Source: Microplitis mediator
Taxonomy: Eukaryota; Arthropoda; Insecta; Hymenoptera; Braconidae
Length of the DNA stretch: 64,000 nt
NCBI RefSeq assembly: GCF_029852145.1
Contig: NC_079979.1
Coordinates: 4,750,501 to 4,814,500, forward strand
Direction: 5' to 3'
Shown here: positions 9,767-24,413 of the stretch, piece after piece
Position numbering within the stretch: position 1 is the stretch's first letter
Layout: each line of letters opens with the position of its first letter
Program-made: the position numbers and the translations under genes
Notes under the pieces: model-generated
Told to the model about the DNA's origin: nothing
Seen by the model: only the letters and a program-made list of their open reading frames with translations
Databases searched by the model: none

Positions 9767-11392
9767 ATTGCATTCCAACCGTAGTTTGTATAAATTTTTT
9801 AATCATGACAGAAAATTTTCGTAGTTTAGTAGTAGATAAAACAGATACAGCTTTAACCAAAAACAGGATCCGAAAAATTTCTAGATGTTACTAATCCCGT
9901 GATGGTCTAGAATATCCAGTCAAAAATTAGATGTCTATTCATTTTCGTTAAGTTGCAGTAACTTAAGCCTATGTAACTTCTGGCTGCACAACTAAATATC
10001 AACATCAAAAATATTCATCAGACATAAAATCCAAGACAAATTTTAGAATATTTTGCACGTATTTGGCGTTTATTTCAGGCAATTTTTGCAAATTTTATAT
10101 CTTGTGTATATTCGTTTATTGATTTGTCAATTTTTTGTTATGGACTTGTTGAATTGAAAACAAAAAGTTGAATAATTGCTACTTTTCTATTAGGCTCGAA
10201 ATAAATTTTTTTTTTTTTTTCAATATAAAAAAAGTTATCCATTTGTTGTTACTTAAATAGTTTTAATTACTTGAACGTTTTTTTTAAAATAAAAATTTAA
10301 ATTGATATCATAGTTTTTCTAATACGATAAGACACTGTAGATGGCACTTTTCAATTGTTTCTCGCAGATACTCGTGAAACGTATAGTTTCAATATATAAC
10401 ATTTTGTAGACAGACGTTGATGGGCACTTCGGACAAAGTCATGTTGGATGCCTAAAGGTTCTTTGCACGTAGCAGTCAATCAGGATACACAGGATCGACA
10501 AAATGCGCAAAAAAGGAAATCAACGTCTTACGCCTAGGAAATGGTTCTCAAAAGAAGAGAATCATTAGGCAAAAAATGACAATAAAAATAACAAACTGCC
10601 TGCAAAGAAGGGGTAGCTCTGATCGGGGGAAGCGTAATGCACTTCCATACTGGATCAGAAGTGTAGAAACACACTAGGCAACTGCTACTCCGTTACTCGA
10701 CCAAAAGGAAGATGCCAAGGTCGAGTAATCCTTTTGTTTTTCATATATTTGATGAGATATAATTTTTTAATTTAAAATTATGACTTTTTTTGACGTTAAT
10801 TATTGACAAAAAAAAAAAAAAAATTAAATCATTTACTCGTAATATGTATAATAGATTTTCTTTACGAGGGTATATAATTATTTTTGTAAATAATTTTTTA
10901 ACTTTGATAATAACTTTAGGTAAAATTAATAACAAGGCTTTTAAAGTTTTCTGTAGCCTAAGAATTTATAATACGCTAATATTTTTAATACATGATTGAT
11001 ATTGTCAGAAACGAAACGTCTAATCCAAGTTTTTATTCACTTTGCTAGTGCAATAAGAATAGTATAGATTTTTCACGTTAACCGTAGCAGCTTAAAATAG
11101 AGCAGGCCAATTTGAATCATGAGAAAATTAATGATTTTATTAAGATCAAATTTGATAGCACGTAATATTTTATTGTTGAAAGTAATAATTTTTTATTTTT
11201 TGAAAATAATATAGCAAGTAATAAATTACAGGAAGGTTTTTATATATAAATTTTTCCATTAAATTTTGAGTTATTGACGTATATAATATGTAATATAAAT
11301 CAGATATAGTGCAAAAATTAGTATCTTATGCTGTGACAAATTAAATTTCATACTACAAATTTTTTTATTAAAAATTTTCGTAGCATCGTTTT
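9767..11392 (+). repeat. Satellite monomer 7
   Basis: Length 1,626 bp, T15/A16, sites T/A/T. T-to-G at 10792 is shared with monomers 26 and 36 and interrupts the short T tract before ACGTTAATTATTGAC. C-to-T at 10899 is private. Confidence 0.97.
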
Positions 11393-13021
11393 ATTGCATT
11401 CCAACCGTAGTTTGTATAAATTTTTTAATCATGACAGAAAATTTTCGTAGTTTAGTAGTAGATAAAACAGATACAGCTTTAACCACAAACAGGATCCGAA
11501 AAATTTCTAGATGTTACTAATCCCGTGATGGTCTAGAATATCCAGTCAAAAATTAGATGACAATTCATTTTCGTTAAGTTGCAGTAACTTAAGCCTATGT
11601 AACTTCTGGCTGCACAACTAAATATCAACATCAAAAATATTCATCAGACATAAAATCCAAGACAAATTTTAGAATATTTTGCACGTATTTGGCGTTTATT
11701 TCAGGCAATTTTTGCAAATTTTATATCTTGTGTATATTCGTTTATTGATTTGTCAATTTTTTGTTATGGACTTGTTGAATTGAAAACAAAAAGTTGAATA
11801 ATTGCTACTTTTCTATTAGGCTCGAAATAAATTTTTTTTTTTTTTTTTCAATATAAAAAAAGTTATCCATTTGTTGTTACTTAAATAGTTTTAATTACTT
11901 GAACGTTTTTTTTAAAATAAAAATTTAAATTGATATCATAGTTTTTCTATTACGATAAGACACTGTAGATGGCACTTTTCAATTGTTTCTCGCAGATACT
12001 CGTGAAACGTATAGTTTCAATATATAACATTTTGTAGACAGACGTTGATGGGCACTTCGGACAAAGTCATGTTGGATGCCTAAAGGTTCTTTGCACGTAG
12101 CAGTCAATCAGGATACACAGGATCGACAAAATGCGCAAAAAAGGAAATCAACGTCTTACGCCTAGGAAATGGTTCTCAAAAGAAGAGAATCATTAGGCAA
12201 AAAATGACAATAAAAATAACAAACTGCCTGCAAAGAAGGGGTAGCTCTGATCGGGGGAAGCGTAATGCACTTCCATACTGGATCAGAAGTGTAGAAACAC
12301 ACTAGGCAACTGCTACTCCGTTACTCGACCAAAAGGAAGATGCCAAGGTCGAGTAATCCTTTTGTTTTTCATATATTTGATGAGATATAATTTTTTAATT
12401 TAAAATTATGACTTTTTTTTACGTTAATTATTGACAAAAAAAAAAAAAAAAATTAAATCATTTACTCGTAATATGTATAATAGATTTTCTTTACGAGGGT
12501 ATATAATTATTTTTGTAAATAATTTTTCAACTTTGATAATAACTTTAGGTAAAATTAATAACAAGGCTTTTAAAGTTTTCTGTAGCCTAAGAATTTATAA
12601 TACGCTAATATTTTTAATACATGATTGATATTGTCAGAAACGAAACGTCTAATCCAAGTTTTTATTCACTTTGCTAGTGCAATAAGAATAGTATAGATTT
12701 TTCACGTTAACCGTAGCAGCTTAAAATAGAGCAGGCCAATTTGAATCATGAGAAAATTAATGATTTTATTAAGATCAAATTTGATAGCACGTAATATTTT
12801 ATTGTTGAAAGTAATAATTTTTTATTTTTTGAAAATAATATAGCAAGTAATAAATTACAGGAAGGTTTTTATATATAAATTTTTCCATTAAATTTTGAGT
12901 TATTGACGTATATAATATGTAATATAAATCAGATATAGTGCAAAAATTAGTATCTTATGCTGAGACAAATTAAATTTCATACTACAAATTTTTTTATTAA
13001 AAATTTTCGTAGCATCGTTTT
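11393..13021 (+). repeat. Satellite monomer 8
   Basis: Length 1,629 bp, T17/A17, sites A/A/A. Three private changes are present: A-to-C at 11486, T-to-A at 11562 and A-to-T at 11950, making it one of the more diverged copies. Confidence 0.97.
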
Positions 13022-14648
13022 ATTGCATTCCAACCGTAGTTTGTATAAATTTTTTAATCATGACAGAAAATTTTCGTAGTTTAGTAGTAGATAAAACAGA
13101 TACAGCTTTAACCAAAAACAGGATCCGAAAAATTTCTAGATGTTACTAATCCCGTGATGGTCTAGAATATCCAGTCAAAAATTAGATGTCTATTCATTTT
13201 CGTTAAGTTGCAGTAACTTAAGCCTATGTAACTTCTGGCTGCACAACTAAATATCAACATCAAAAATATTCATCAGACATAAAATCCAAGACAAATTTTA
13301 GAATATTTTGCACGTATTTGGCGTTTATTTCAGGCAATTTTTGCAAATTTTATATCTTGTGTATATTCGTTTATTGATTTGTCAATTTTTTGTTATGGAC
13401 TTGTTGAATTGAAAACAAAAAGTTGAATAATTGCTACTTTTCTATTAGGCTCGAAATAAATTTTTTTTTTTTTTTCAATATAAAAAAAGTTATCCATTTG
13501 TTGTTACTTAAATAGTTTTAATTACTTGAACGTTTTTTTTAAAATAAAAATTTAAATTGATATCATAGTTTTTCTAATACGATAAGACACTGTAGATGGC
13601 ACTTTTCAATTGTTTCTCGCAGATACTCGTGAAACGTATAGTTTCAATATATAACATTTTGTAGACAGACGTTGATGGGCACTTCGGACAAAGTCATGTT
13701 GGATGCCTAAAGGTTCTTTGCACGTAGCAGTCAATCAGGATACACAGGATCGACAAAATGCGCAAAAAAGGAAATCAACGTCTTACGCCTAGGAAATGGT
13801 TCTCAAAAGAAGAGAATCATTAGGCAAAAAATGACAATAAAAATAACAAACTGCCTGCAAAGAAGGGGTAGCTCTGATCGGGGGAAGCGTAATGCACTTC
13901 CATACTGGATCAGAAGTGTAGAAACACACTAGGCAACTGCTACTCCGTTACTCGACCAAAAGGAAGATGCCAAGGTCGAGTAATCCTTTTGTTTTTCATA
14001 TATTTGATGAGATATAATTTTTTAATTTAAAATTATGACTTTTTTTTACGTTAATTATTGACAAAAAAAAAAAAAAAAATTAAATCATTTACTCGTAATA
14101 TGTATAATAGATTTTCTTTACGAGGGTATATAATTATTTTTGTAAATAATTTTTCAACTTTGATAATAACTTTAGGTAAAATTAATAACAAGGCTTTTAA
14201 AGTTTTCTGTAGCCTAAGAATTTATAATACGCTAATATTTTTAATACATGATTGATATTGTCAGAAACGAAACGTCTAATCCAAGTTTTTATTCACTTTG
14301 CTAGTGCAATAAGAATAGTATAGATTTTTCACGTTAACCGTAGCAGCTTAAAATAGAGCAGGCCAATTTGAATCATGAGAAAATTAATGATTTTATTAAG
14401 ATCAAATTTGATAGCACGTAATATTTTATTGTTGAAAGTAATAATTTTTTATTTTTTGAAAATAATATAGCAAGTAATAAATTACAGGAAGGTTTTTATA
14501 TATAAATTTTTCCATTAAATTTTGAGTTATTGACGTATATAATATGTAATATAAATCAGATATAGTGCAAAAATTAGTATCTTATGCTGAGACAAATTAA
14601 ATTTCATACTACAAATTTTTTTATTAAAAATTTTCGTAGCATCGTTTT
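13022..14648 (+). repeat. Satellite monomer 9
   Basis: Length 1,627 bp, T15/A17, sites T/A/A. I noticed no private substitution. Confidence 0.97.
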
Positions 14649-16275
14649 ATTGCATTCCAACCGTAGTTTGTATAAATTTTTTAATCATGACAGAAAATTT
14701 TCGTAGTTTAGTAGTAGATAAAACAGATACAGCTTTAACCAAAAACAGGATCCGAAAAATTTCTAGATGTTACTAATCCCGTGATGGTCTAGAATATCCA
14801 GTCAAAAATTAGATGTCTATTCATTTTCGTTAAGTTGCAGTAACTTAAGCCTATGTAACTTCTGGCTGCACAACTAAATATCAACATCAAAAATATTCAT
14901 CAGACATAAAATCCAAGACAAATTTTAGAATATTTTGCACGTATTTGGCGTTTATTTCAGGCAATTTTTGCAAATTTTATATCTTGTGTATATTCGTTTA
15001 TTGATTTGTCAATTTTTTGTTATGGACTTGTTGAATTGAAAACAAAAAGTTGAATAATTGCTACTTTTCTATTAGGCTCGAAATAAATTTTTTTTTTTTT
15101 TTCAATATAAAAAAAGTTATCCATTTGTTGTTACTTAAATAGTTTTAATTACTTGAACGTTTTTTTTAAAATAAAAATTTAAATTGATATCATAGTTTTT
15201 CTAATACGATAAGACACTGTAGATGGCACTTTTCAATTGTTTCTCGCAGATACTCGTGAAACGTATAGTTTCAATATATAACATTTTGTAGACAGACGTT
15301 GATGGGCACTTCGGACAAAGTCATGTTGGATGCCTAAAGGTTCTTTGCACGTAGCAGTCAATCAGGATACACAGGATCGACAAAATGCGCAAAAAAGGAA
15401 ATCAACGTCTTACGCCTAGGAAATGGTTCTCAAAAGAAGAGAATCATTAGGCAAAAAATGACAATAAAAATAACAAACTGCCTGCAAAGAAGGGGTAGCT
15501 CTGATCGGGGGAAGCGTAATGCACTTCCATACTGGATCAGAAGTGTAGAAACACACTAGGCAACTGCTACTCCGTTACTCGACCAAAAGGAAGATGCCAA
15601 GGTCGAGTAATCCTTTTGTTTTTCATATATTTGATGAGATATAATTTTTTAATTTAAAATTATGACTTTTTTTTACGTTAATTATTGACAAAAAAAAAAA
15701 AAAAAATTAAATCATTTACTCGTAATATGTATAATAGATTTTCTTTACGAGGGTATATAATTATTTTTGTAAATAATTTTTCAACTTTGATAATAACTTT
15801 AGGTAAAATTAATAACAAGGCTTTTAAAGTTTTCTGTAGCCTAAGAATTTATAATACGCTAATATTTTTAATACATGATTGATATTGTCAGAAACGAAAC
15901 GTCTAATCCAAGTTTTTATTCACTTTGCTAGTGCAATAAGAATAGTATAGATTTTTCACGTTAACCGTAGCAGCTTAAAATAGAGCAGGCCAATTTGAAT
16001 CATGAGAAAATTAATGATTTTATTAAGATCAAATTTGATAGCACGTAATATTTTATTGTTGAAAGTAATAATTTTTTATTTTTTGAAAATAATATAGCAA
16101 GTAATAAATTACAGGAAGGTTTTTATATATAAATTTTTCCATTAAATTTTGAGTTATTGACGTATATAATATGTAATATAAATCAGATATAGTGCAAAAA
16201 TTAGTATCTTATGCTGTGACAAATTAAATTTCATACTACAAATTTTTTTATTAAAAATTTTCGTAGCATCGTTTT
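14649..16275 (+). repeat. Satellite monomer 10
   Basis: Length 1,627 bp, T15/A17, sites T/A/T. I noticed no private substitution. Confidence 0.97.
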
Positions 16276-17901
16276 ATTGCATTCCAACCGTAGTTTGTAT
16301 AAATTTTTTAATCATGACAGAAAATTTTCGTAGTTTAGTAGTAGATAAAACAGATACAGCTTTAACCAAAAACAGGATCCGAAAAATTTCTAGATGTTAC
16401 TAATCCCGTGATGGTCTAGAATATCCAGTCAAAAATTAGATGACTATTCATTTTCGTTAAGTTGCAGTAACTTAAGCCTATGTAACTTCTGGCTGCACAA
16501 CTAAATATCAACATCAAAAATATTCATCAGACATAAAATCCAAGACAAATTTTAGAATATTTTGCACGTATTTGGCGTTTATTTCAGGCAATTTTTGCAA
16601 ATTTTATATCTTGTGTATATTCGTTTATTGATTTGTCAATTTTTTGTTATGGACTTGTTGAATTGAAAACAAAAAGTTGAATAATTGCTACTTTTCTATT
16701 AGGCTCGAAATAAATTTTTTTTTTTTTTTCAATATAAAAAAAGTTATCCATTTGTTGTTACTTAAATAGTTTTAATTACTTGAACGTTTTTTTTAAAATA
16801 AAAATTTAAATTGATATCATAGTTTTTCTAATACGATAAGACACTGTAGATGGCACTTTTCAATTGTTTCTCGCAGATACTCGTGAAACGTATAGTTTCA
16901 ATATATAACATTTTGTAGACAGACGTTGATGGGCACTTCGGACAAAGTCATGTTGGATGCCTAAAGGTTCTTTGCACGTAGCAGTCAATCAGGATACACA
17001 GGATCGACAAAATGCGCAAAAAAGGAAATCAACGTCTTACGCCTAGGAAATGGTTCTCAAAAGAAGAGAATCATTAGGCAAAAAATGACAATAAAAATAA
17101 CAAACTGCCTGCAAAGAAGGGGTAGCTCTGATCGGGGGAAGCGTAATGCACTTCCATACTGGATCAGAAGTGTAGAAACACACTAGGCAACTGCTACTCC
17201 GTTACTCGACCAAAAGGAAGATGCCAAGGTCGAGTAATCCTTTTGTTTTTCATATATTTGATGAGATATAATTTTTTAATTTATAATTATGACTTTTTTT
17301 TACGTTAATTATTGACAAAAAAAAAAAAAAAATTAAATCATTTACTCGTAATATGTATAATAGATTTTCTTTACGAGGGTATATAATTATTTTTGTAAAT
17401 AATTTTTCAACTTTGATAATAACTTTAGGTAAAATTAATAACAAGGCTTTTAAAGTTTTCTGTAGCCTAAGAATTTATAATACGCTAATATTTTTAATAC
17501 ATGATTGATATTGTCAGAAACGAAACGTCTAATCCAAGTTTTTATTCACTTTGCTAGTGCAATAAGAATAGTATAGATTTTTCACGTTAACCGTAGCAGC
17601 TTAAAATAGAGCAGGCCAATTTGAATCATGAGAAAATTAATGATTTTATTAAGATCAAATTTGATAGCACGTAATATTTGATTGTTGAAAGTAATAATTT
17701 TTTATTTTTTGAAAATAATATAGCAAGTAATAAATTACAGGAAGGTTTTTATATATAAATTTTTCCATTAAATTTTGAGTTATTGACGTATATGATATGT
17801 AATATAAATCAGATATAGTGCAAAAATTAGTATCTTATGCTGTGACAAATTAAATTTCATACTACAAATTTTTTTATTAAAAATTTTCGTAGCATCGTTT
17901 T
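16276..17901 (+). repeat. Satellite monomer 11
   Basis: Length 1,626 bp, T15/A16, sites A/T/T. It carries a linked pair of changes, T-to-G at 17680 and A-to-G at 17794, shared only with monomers 13 and 16. Confidence 0.97.
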
Positions 17902-19529
17902 ATTGCATTCCAACCGTAGTTTGTATAAATTTTTTAATCATGACAGAAAATTTTCGTAGTTTAGTAGTAGATAAAACAGATACAGCTTTAACCAAAAACA
18001 GGATCCGAAAAATTTCTAGATGTTACTAATCCCGTGATGGTCTAGAATATCCAGTCAAAAATTAGTTGTCTATTCATTTTCGTTAAGTTGCAGTAACTTA
18101 AGCCTATGTAACTTCTGGCTGCACAACTAAATATCAACATCAAAAATATTCATCAGACATAAAATCCAAGACAAATTTTAGAATATTTTGCACGTATTTG
18201 GCGTTTATTTCAGGCAATTTTTGCAAATTTTATATCTTGTGTATATTCGTTTATTGATTTGTCAATTTTTTGTTATGGACTTGTTGAATTGAAAACAAAA
18301 AGTTGAATAATTGCTACTTTTCTATTAGGCTCGAAATAAATTTTTTTTTTTTTTTTCAATATAAAAAAAGTTATCCATTTGTTGTTACTTAAATAGTTTT
18401 AATTACTTGAACGTTTTTTTTAAAATAAAAATTTAAATTGATATCATAGTTTTTCTAATACGATAAGACACTGTAGATGGCACTTTTCAATTGTTTCTCG
18501 CAGATACTCGTGAAACGTATAGTTTCAATATATAACATTTTGTAGACAGACGTTGATGGGCACTTCGGACAAAGTCATGTTGGATGCCTAAAGGTTCTTT
18601 GCACGTAGCAGTCAATCAGGATACACAGGATCGACAAAATGCGCAAAAAAGGAAATCAACGTCTTACGCCTAGGAAATGGTTCTCAAAAGAAGAGAATCA
18701 TTAGGCAAAAAATGACAATAAAAATAACAAACTGCCTGCAAAGAAGGGGTAGCTCTGATCGGGGGAAGCGTAATGCACTTCCATACTGGATCAGAAGTGT
18801 AGAAACACACTAGGCAACTGCTACTCCGTTACTCGACCAAAAGGAAGATGCCAAGGTCGAGTAATCCTTTTGTTTTTCATATATTTGATGAGATATAATT
18901 TTTTAATTTAAAATTATGACTTTTTTTTACGTTAATTATTGACAAAAAAAAAAAAAAAAATTAAATCATTTACTCGTAATATGTATAATAGATTTTCTTT
19001 ACGAGGGTATATAATTATTTTTGTAAATAATTTTTCAACTTTGATAATAACTTTAGGTAAAATTAATAACAAGGCTTTTAAAGTTTTCTGTAGCCTAAGA
19101 ATTTATAATACGCTAATATTTTTAATACATGATTGATATTGTCAGAAACGAAACGTCTAATCCAAGTTTTTATTCACTTTGCTAGTGCAATAAGAATAGT
19201 ATAGATTTTTCACGTTAACCGTAGCAGCTTAAAATAGAGCAGGCCAATTTGAATCATGAGAAAATTAATGATTTTATTAAGATCAAATTTGATAGCACGT
19301 AATATTTTATTGTTGAAAGTAATAATTTTTTATTTTTTGAAAATAATATAGCAAGTAATAAATTACAGGAAGGTTTTTATATATAAATTTTTCCATTAAA
19401 TTTCGAGTTATTGACGTATATAATATGTAATATAAATCAGATATAGTGCAAAAATTAGTATCTTATGCTGTGACAAATTAAATTTCATACTACAAATTTT
19501 TTTATTAAAAATTTTCGTAGCATCGTTTT
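17902..19529 (+). repeat. Satellite monomer 12
   Basis: Length 1,628 bp, T16/A17, sites T/A/T. A-to-T at 18066 is private. T-to-C at 19404 is shared only with monomer 14. Confidence 0.97.
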
Positions 19530-21157
19530 ATTGCATTCCAACCGTAGTTTGTATAAATTTTTTAATCATGACAGAAAATTTTCGTAGTTTAGTAGTAGAT
19601 AAAACAGATACAGCTTTAACCAAAAACAGGATCCGAAAAATTTCTAGATGTTACTAATCCCGTGATGGTCTAGAATATCCAGTCAAAAATTAGATGACTA
19701 TTCATTTTCGTTAAGTTGCAGTAACTTAAGCCTATGTAACTTCTGGCTGCACAACTAAATATCAACATCAAAAATATTCATCAGACATAAAATCCAAGAC
19801 AAATTTTAGAATATTTTGCACGTATTTGGCGTTTATTTCAGGCAATTTTTGCAAATTTTATATCTTGTGTATATTCGTTTATTGATTTGTCAATTTTTTG
19901 TTATGGACTTGTTGAATTGAAAACAAAAAGTTGAATAATTGCTACTTTTCTATTAGGCTCGAAATAAATTTTTTTTTTTTTTTTCAATATAAAAAAAGTT
20001 ATCCATTTGTTGTTACTTAAATAGTTTTAATTACTTGAACGTTTTTTTTAAAATAAAAATTTAAATTGATATCATAGTTTTTCTAATACGATAAGACACT
20101 GTAGATGGCACTTTTCAATTGTTTCTCGCAGATACTCGTGAAACGTATAGTTTCAATATATAACATTTTGTAGACAGACGTTGATGGGCACTTCGGACAA
20201 AGTCATGTTGGATGCCTAAAGGTTCTTTGCACGTAGCAGTCAATCAGGATACACAGGATCGACAAAATGCGCAAAAAAGGAAATCAACGTCTTACGCCTA
20301 GGAAATGGTTCTCAAAAGAAGAGAATCATTAGGCAAAAAATGACAATAAAAATAACAAACTGCCTGCAAAGAAGGGGTAGCTCTGATCGGGGGAAGCGTA
20401 ATGCACTTCCATACTGGATCAGAAGTGTAGAAACACACTAGGCAACTGCTACTCCGTTACTCGACCAAAAGGAAGATGCCAAGGTCGAGTAATCCTTTTG
20501 TTTTTCATATATTTGATGAGATATAATTTTTTAATTTAAAATTATGACTTTTTTTTACGTTAATTATTGACAAAAAAAAAAAAAAAAATTAAATCATTTA
20601 CTCGTAATATGTATAATAGATTTTCTTTACGAGGGTATATAATTATTTTTGTAAATAATTTTTCAACTTTGATAATAACTTTAGGTAAAATTAATAACAA
20701 GGCTTTTAAAGTTTTCTGTAGCCTAAGAATTTATAATACGCTAATATTTTTAATACATGATTGATATTGTCAGAAACGAAACGTCTAATCCAAGTTTTTA
20801 TTCACTTTGCTAGTGCAATAAGAATAGTATAGATTTTTCACGTTAACCGTAGCAGCTTAAAATAGAGCAGGCCAATTTGAATCATGAGAAAATTAATGAT
20901 TTTATTAAGATCAAATTTGATAGCACGTAATATTTGATTGTTGAAAGTAATAATTTTTTATTTTTTGAAAATAATATAGCAAGTAATAAATTACAGGAAG
21001 GTTTTTATATATAAATTTTTCCATTAAATTTTGAGTTATTGACGTATATGATATGTAATATAAATCAGATATAGTGCAAAAATTAGTATCTTATGCTGTG
21101 ACAAATTAAATTTCATACTACAAATTTTTTTATTAAAAATTTTCGTAGCATCGTTTT
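19530..21157 (+). repeat. Satellite monomer 13
   Basis: Length 1,628 bp, T16/A17, sites A/A/T. It carries the G pair of monomer 11 at 20936 and 21050, 3,256 bp downstream. Confidence 0.97.
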
Positions 21158-22785
21158 ATTGCATTCCAACCGTAGTTTGTATAAATTTTTTAATCATGAC
21201 AGAAAATTTCCGTAGTTTAGTAGTAGATAAAACAGATACAGCTTTAACCAAAAACAGGATCCGAAAAATTTCTAGATGTTACTAATCCCGTGATGGTCTA
21301 GAATATCCAGTCAAAAATTAGATGTCTATTCATTTTCGTTAAGTTGCAGTAACTTAAGCCTATGTAACTTCTGGCTGCACAACTAAATATCAACATCAAA
21401 AATATTCATCAGACATAAAATCCAAGACAAATTTTAGAATATTTTGCACGTATTTGGCGTTTATTTCAGGCAATTTTTGCAAATTTTATATCTTGTGTAT
21501 ATTCGTTTATTGATTTGTCAATTTTTTGTTATGGACTTGTTGAATTGAAAACAAAAAGTTGAATAATTGCTACTTTTCTATTAGGCTCGAAATAAATTTT
21601 TTTTTTTTTTTTCAATATAAAAAAAGTTATCCATTTGTTGTTACTTAAATAGTTTTAATTACTTGAACGTTTTTTTTAAAATAAAAATTTAAATTGATAT
21701 CATAGTTTTTCTAATACGATAAGACACTGTAGATGGCACTTTTCAATTGTTTCTCGCAGATACTCGTGAAACGTATAGTTTCAATATATAACATTTTGTA
21801 GACAGACGTTGATGGGCACTTCGGACAAAGTCATGTTGGATGCCTAAAGGTTCTTTGCACGTAGCAGTCAATCAGGATACACAGGATCGACAAAATGCGC
21901 AAAAAAGGAAATCAACGTCTTACGCCTAGGAAATGGTTCTCAAAAGAAGAGAATCATTAGGCAAAAAATGACAATAAAAATAACAAACTGCCTGCAAAGA
22001 AGGGGTAGCTCTGATCGGGGGAAGCGTAATGCACTTCCATACTGGATCAGAAGTGTAGAAACACACTAGGCAACTGCTACTCCGTTACTCGACCAAAAGG
22101 AAGATGCCAAGGTCGAGTAATCCTTTTGTTTTTCATATATTTGATGAGATATAATTTTTTAATTTAAAATTATGACTTTTTTTTACGTTAATTATTGACA
22201 AAAAAAAAAAAAAAAATTAAATCATTTACTCGTAATATGTATAATAGATTTTCTTTACGAGGGTATATAATTATTTTTGTAAATAATTTTTCAACTTTGA
22301 TAATAACTTTAGGTAAAATTAATAACAAGGCTTTTAAAGTTTTCTGTAGCCTAAGAATTTATAATACGCTAATATTTTTAATACATGATTGATATTGTCA
22401 GAAACGAAACGTCTAATCCAAGTTTTTATTCACTTTGCTAGTGCAATAAGAATAGTATAGATTTTTCACGTTAACCGTAGCAGCTTAAAATAGAGCAGGC
22501 CAATTTGAATCATGAGAAAATTAATGATTTTATTAAGATCAAATTTGATAGCACGTAATATTTTATTGTTGAAAGTAATAATTTTTTATTTTTTGAAAAT
22601 AATATAGCAAGTAATAAATTACAGGAAGGTTTTTATATATAAATTTTTCCATTAAATTTCGAGTTATTGACGTATATAATATGTAATATAAATCAGATAT
22701 AGTGCAAAAATTAGTATCTTATGCTGTGACAAATTAAATTTCATACTACAAATTTTTTTATTAAAAATTTTCGTAGCATCGTTTT
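21158..22785 (+). repeat. Satellite monomer 14
   Basis: Length 1,628 bp, T16/A17, sites T/A/T. C at 21210 is shared only with monomer 17, and C at 22660 only with monomer 12. It therefore looks like a recombinant link between two higher-order blocks. Confidence 0.97.
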
Positions 22786-24413
22786 ATTGCATTCCAACCG
22801 TAGTTTGTATAAATTTTTTAATCATGACAGAAAATTTTCGTAGTTTAGTAGTAGATAAAACAGATACAGCTTTAACCAAAAACAGGATCCGAAAAATTTC
22901 TAGATGTTACTAATCCCGTGATGGTCTAGAATATCCAGTCAAAAATTAGATGACTATTCATTTTCGTTAAGTTGCAGTAACTTAAGCCTATGTAACTTCT
23001 GGCTGCACAACTAAATATCAACATCAAAAATATTCATCAGACATAAAATCCAAGACAAATTTTAGAATATTTTGCACGTATTTGGCGTTTATTTCAGGCA
23101 ATTTTTGCAAATTTTATATCTTGTGTATATTCGTTTATTGATTTGTCAATTTTTTGTTATGGACTTGTTGAATTGAAAACAAAAAGTTGAATAATTGCTA
23201 CTTTTCTATTAGGCTCGAAATAAATTTTTTTTTTTTTTTTCAATATAAAAAAAGTTATCCATTTGTTGTTACTTAAATAGTTTTAATTACTTGAACGTTT
23301 TTTTTAAAATAAAAATTTAAATTGATATCATAGTTTTTCTAATACGATAAGACACTGTAGATGGCACTTTTCAATTGTTTCTCGCAGATACTCGTGAAAC
23401 GTATAGTTTCAATATATAACATTTTGTAGACAGACGTTGATGGGCACTTCGGACAAAGTCATGTTGGATGCCTAAAGGTTCTTTGCACGTAGCAGTCAAT
23501 CAGGATACACAGGATCGACAAAATGCGCAAAAAAGGAAATCAACGTCTTACGCCTAGGAAATGGTTCTCAAAAGAAGAGAATCATTAGGCAAAAAATGAC
23601 AATAAAAATAACAAACTGCCTGCAAAGAAGGGGTAGCTCTGATCGGGGGAAGCGTAATGCACTTCCATACTGGATCAGAAGTGTAGAAACACACTAGGCA
23701 ACTGCTACTCCGTTACTCGACCAAAAGGAAGATGCCAAGGTCGAGTAATCCTTTTGTTTTTCATATATTTGATGAGATATAATTTTTTAATTTAAAATTA
23801 TGACTTTTTTTTACGTTAATTATTGACAAAAAAAAAAAAAAAAATTAAATCATTTACTCGTAATATGTATAATAGATTTTCTTTACGAGGGTATATAATT
23901 ATTTTTGTAAATAATTTTTCAACTTTGATAATAACTTTAGGTAAAATTAATAACAAGGCTTTTAAAGTTTTCTGTAGCCTAAGAATTTATAATACGCTAA
24001 TATTTTTAATACATGATTGATATTGTCAGAAACGAAACGTCTAATCCAAGTTTTTATTCACTTTGCTAGTGCAATAAGAATAGTATAGATTTTTCACGTT
24101 AACCGTAGCAGCTTAAAATAGAGCAGGCCAATTTGAATCATGAGAAAATTAATGATTTTATCAAGATCAAATTTGATAGCACGTAATATTTTATTGTTGA
24201 AAGTAATAATTTTTTATTTTTTGAAAATAATATAGCAAGTAATAAATTACAGGAAGGTTTTTATATATAAATTTTTCCATTAAATTTTGAGTTATTGACG
24301 TATATAATATGTAATATAAATCAGATATAGTGCAAAAATTAGTATCTTATGCTGTGACAAATTAAATTTCATACTACAAATTTTTTTATTAAAAATTTTC
24401 GTAGCATCGTTTT
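22786..24413 (+). repeat. Satellite monomer 15
   Basis: Length 1,628 bp, T16/A17, sites A/A/T. T-to-C at 24162 is private. Confidence 0.97.
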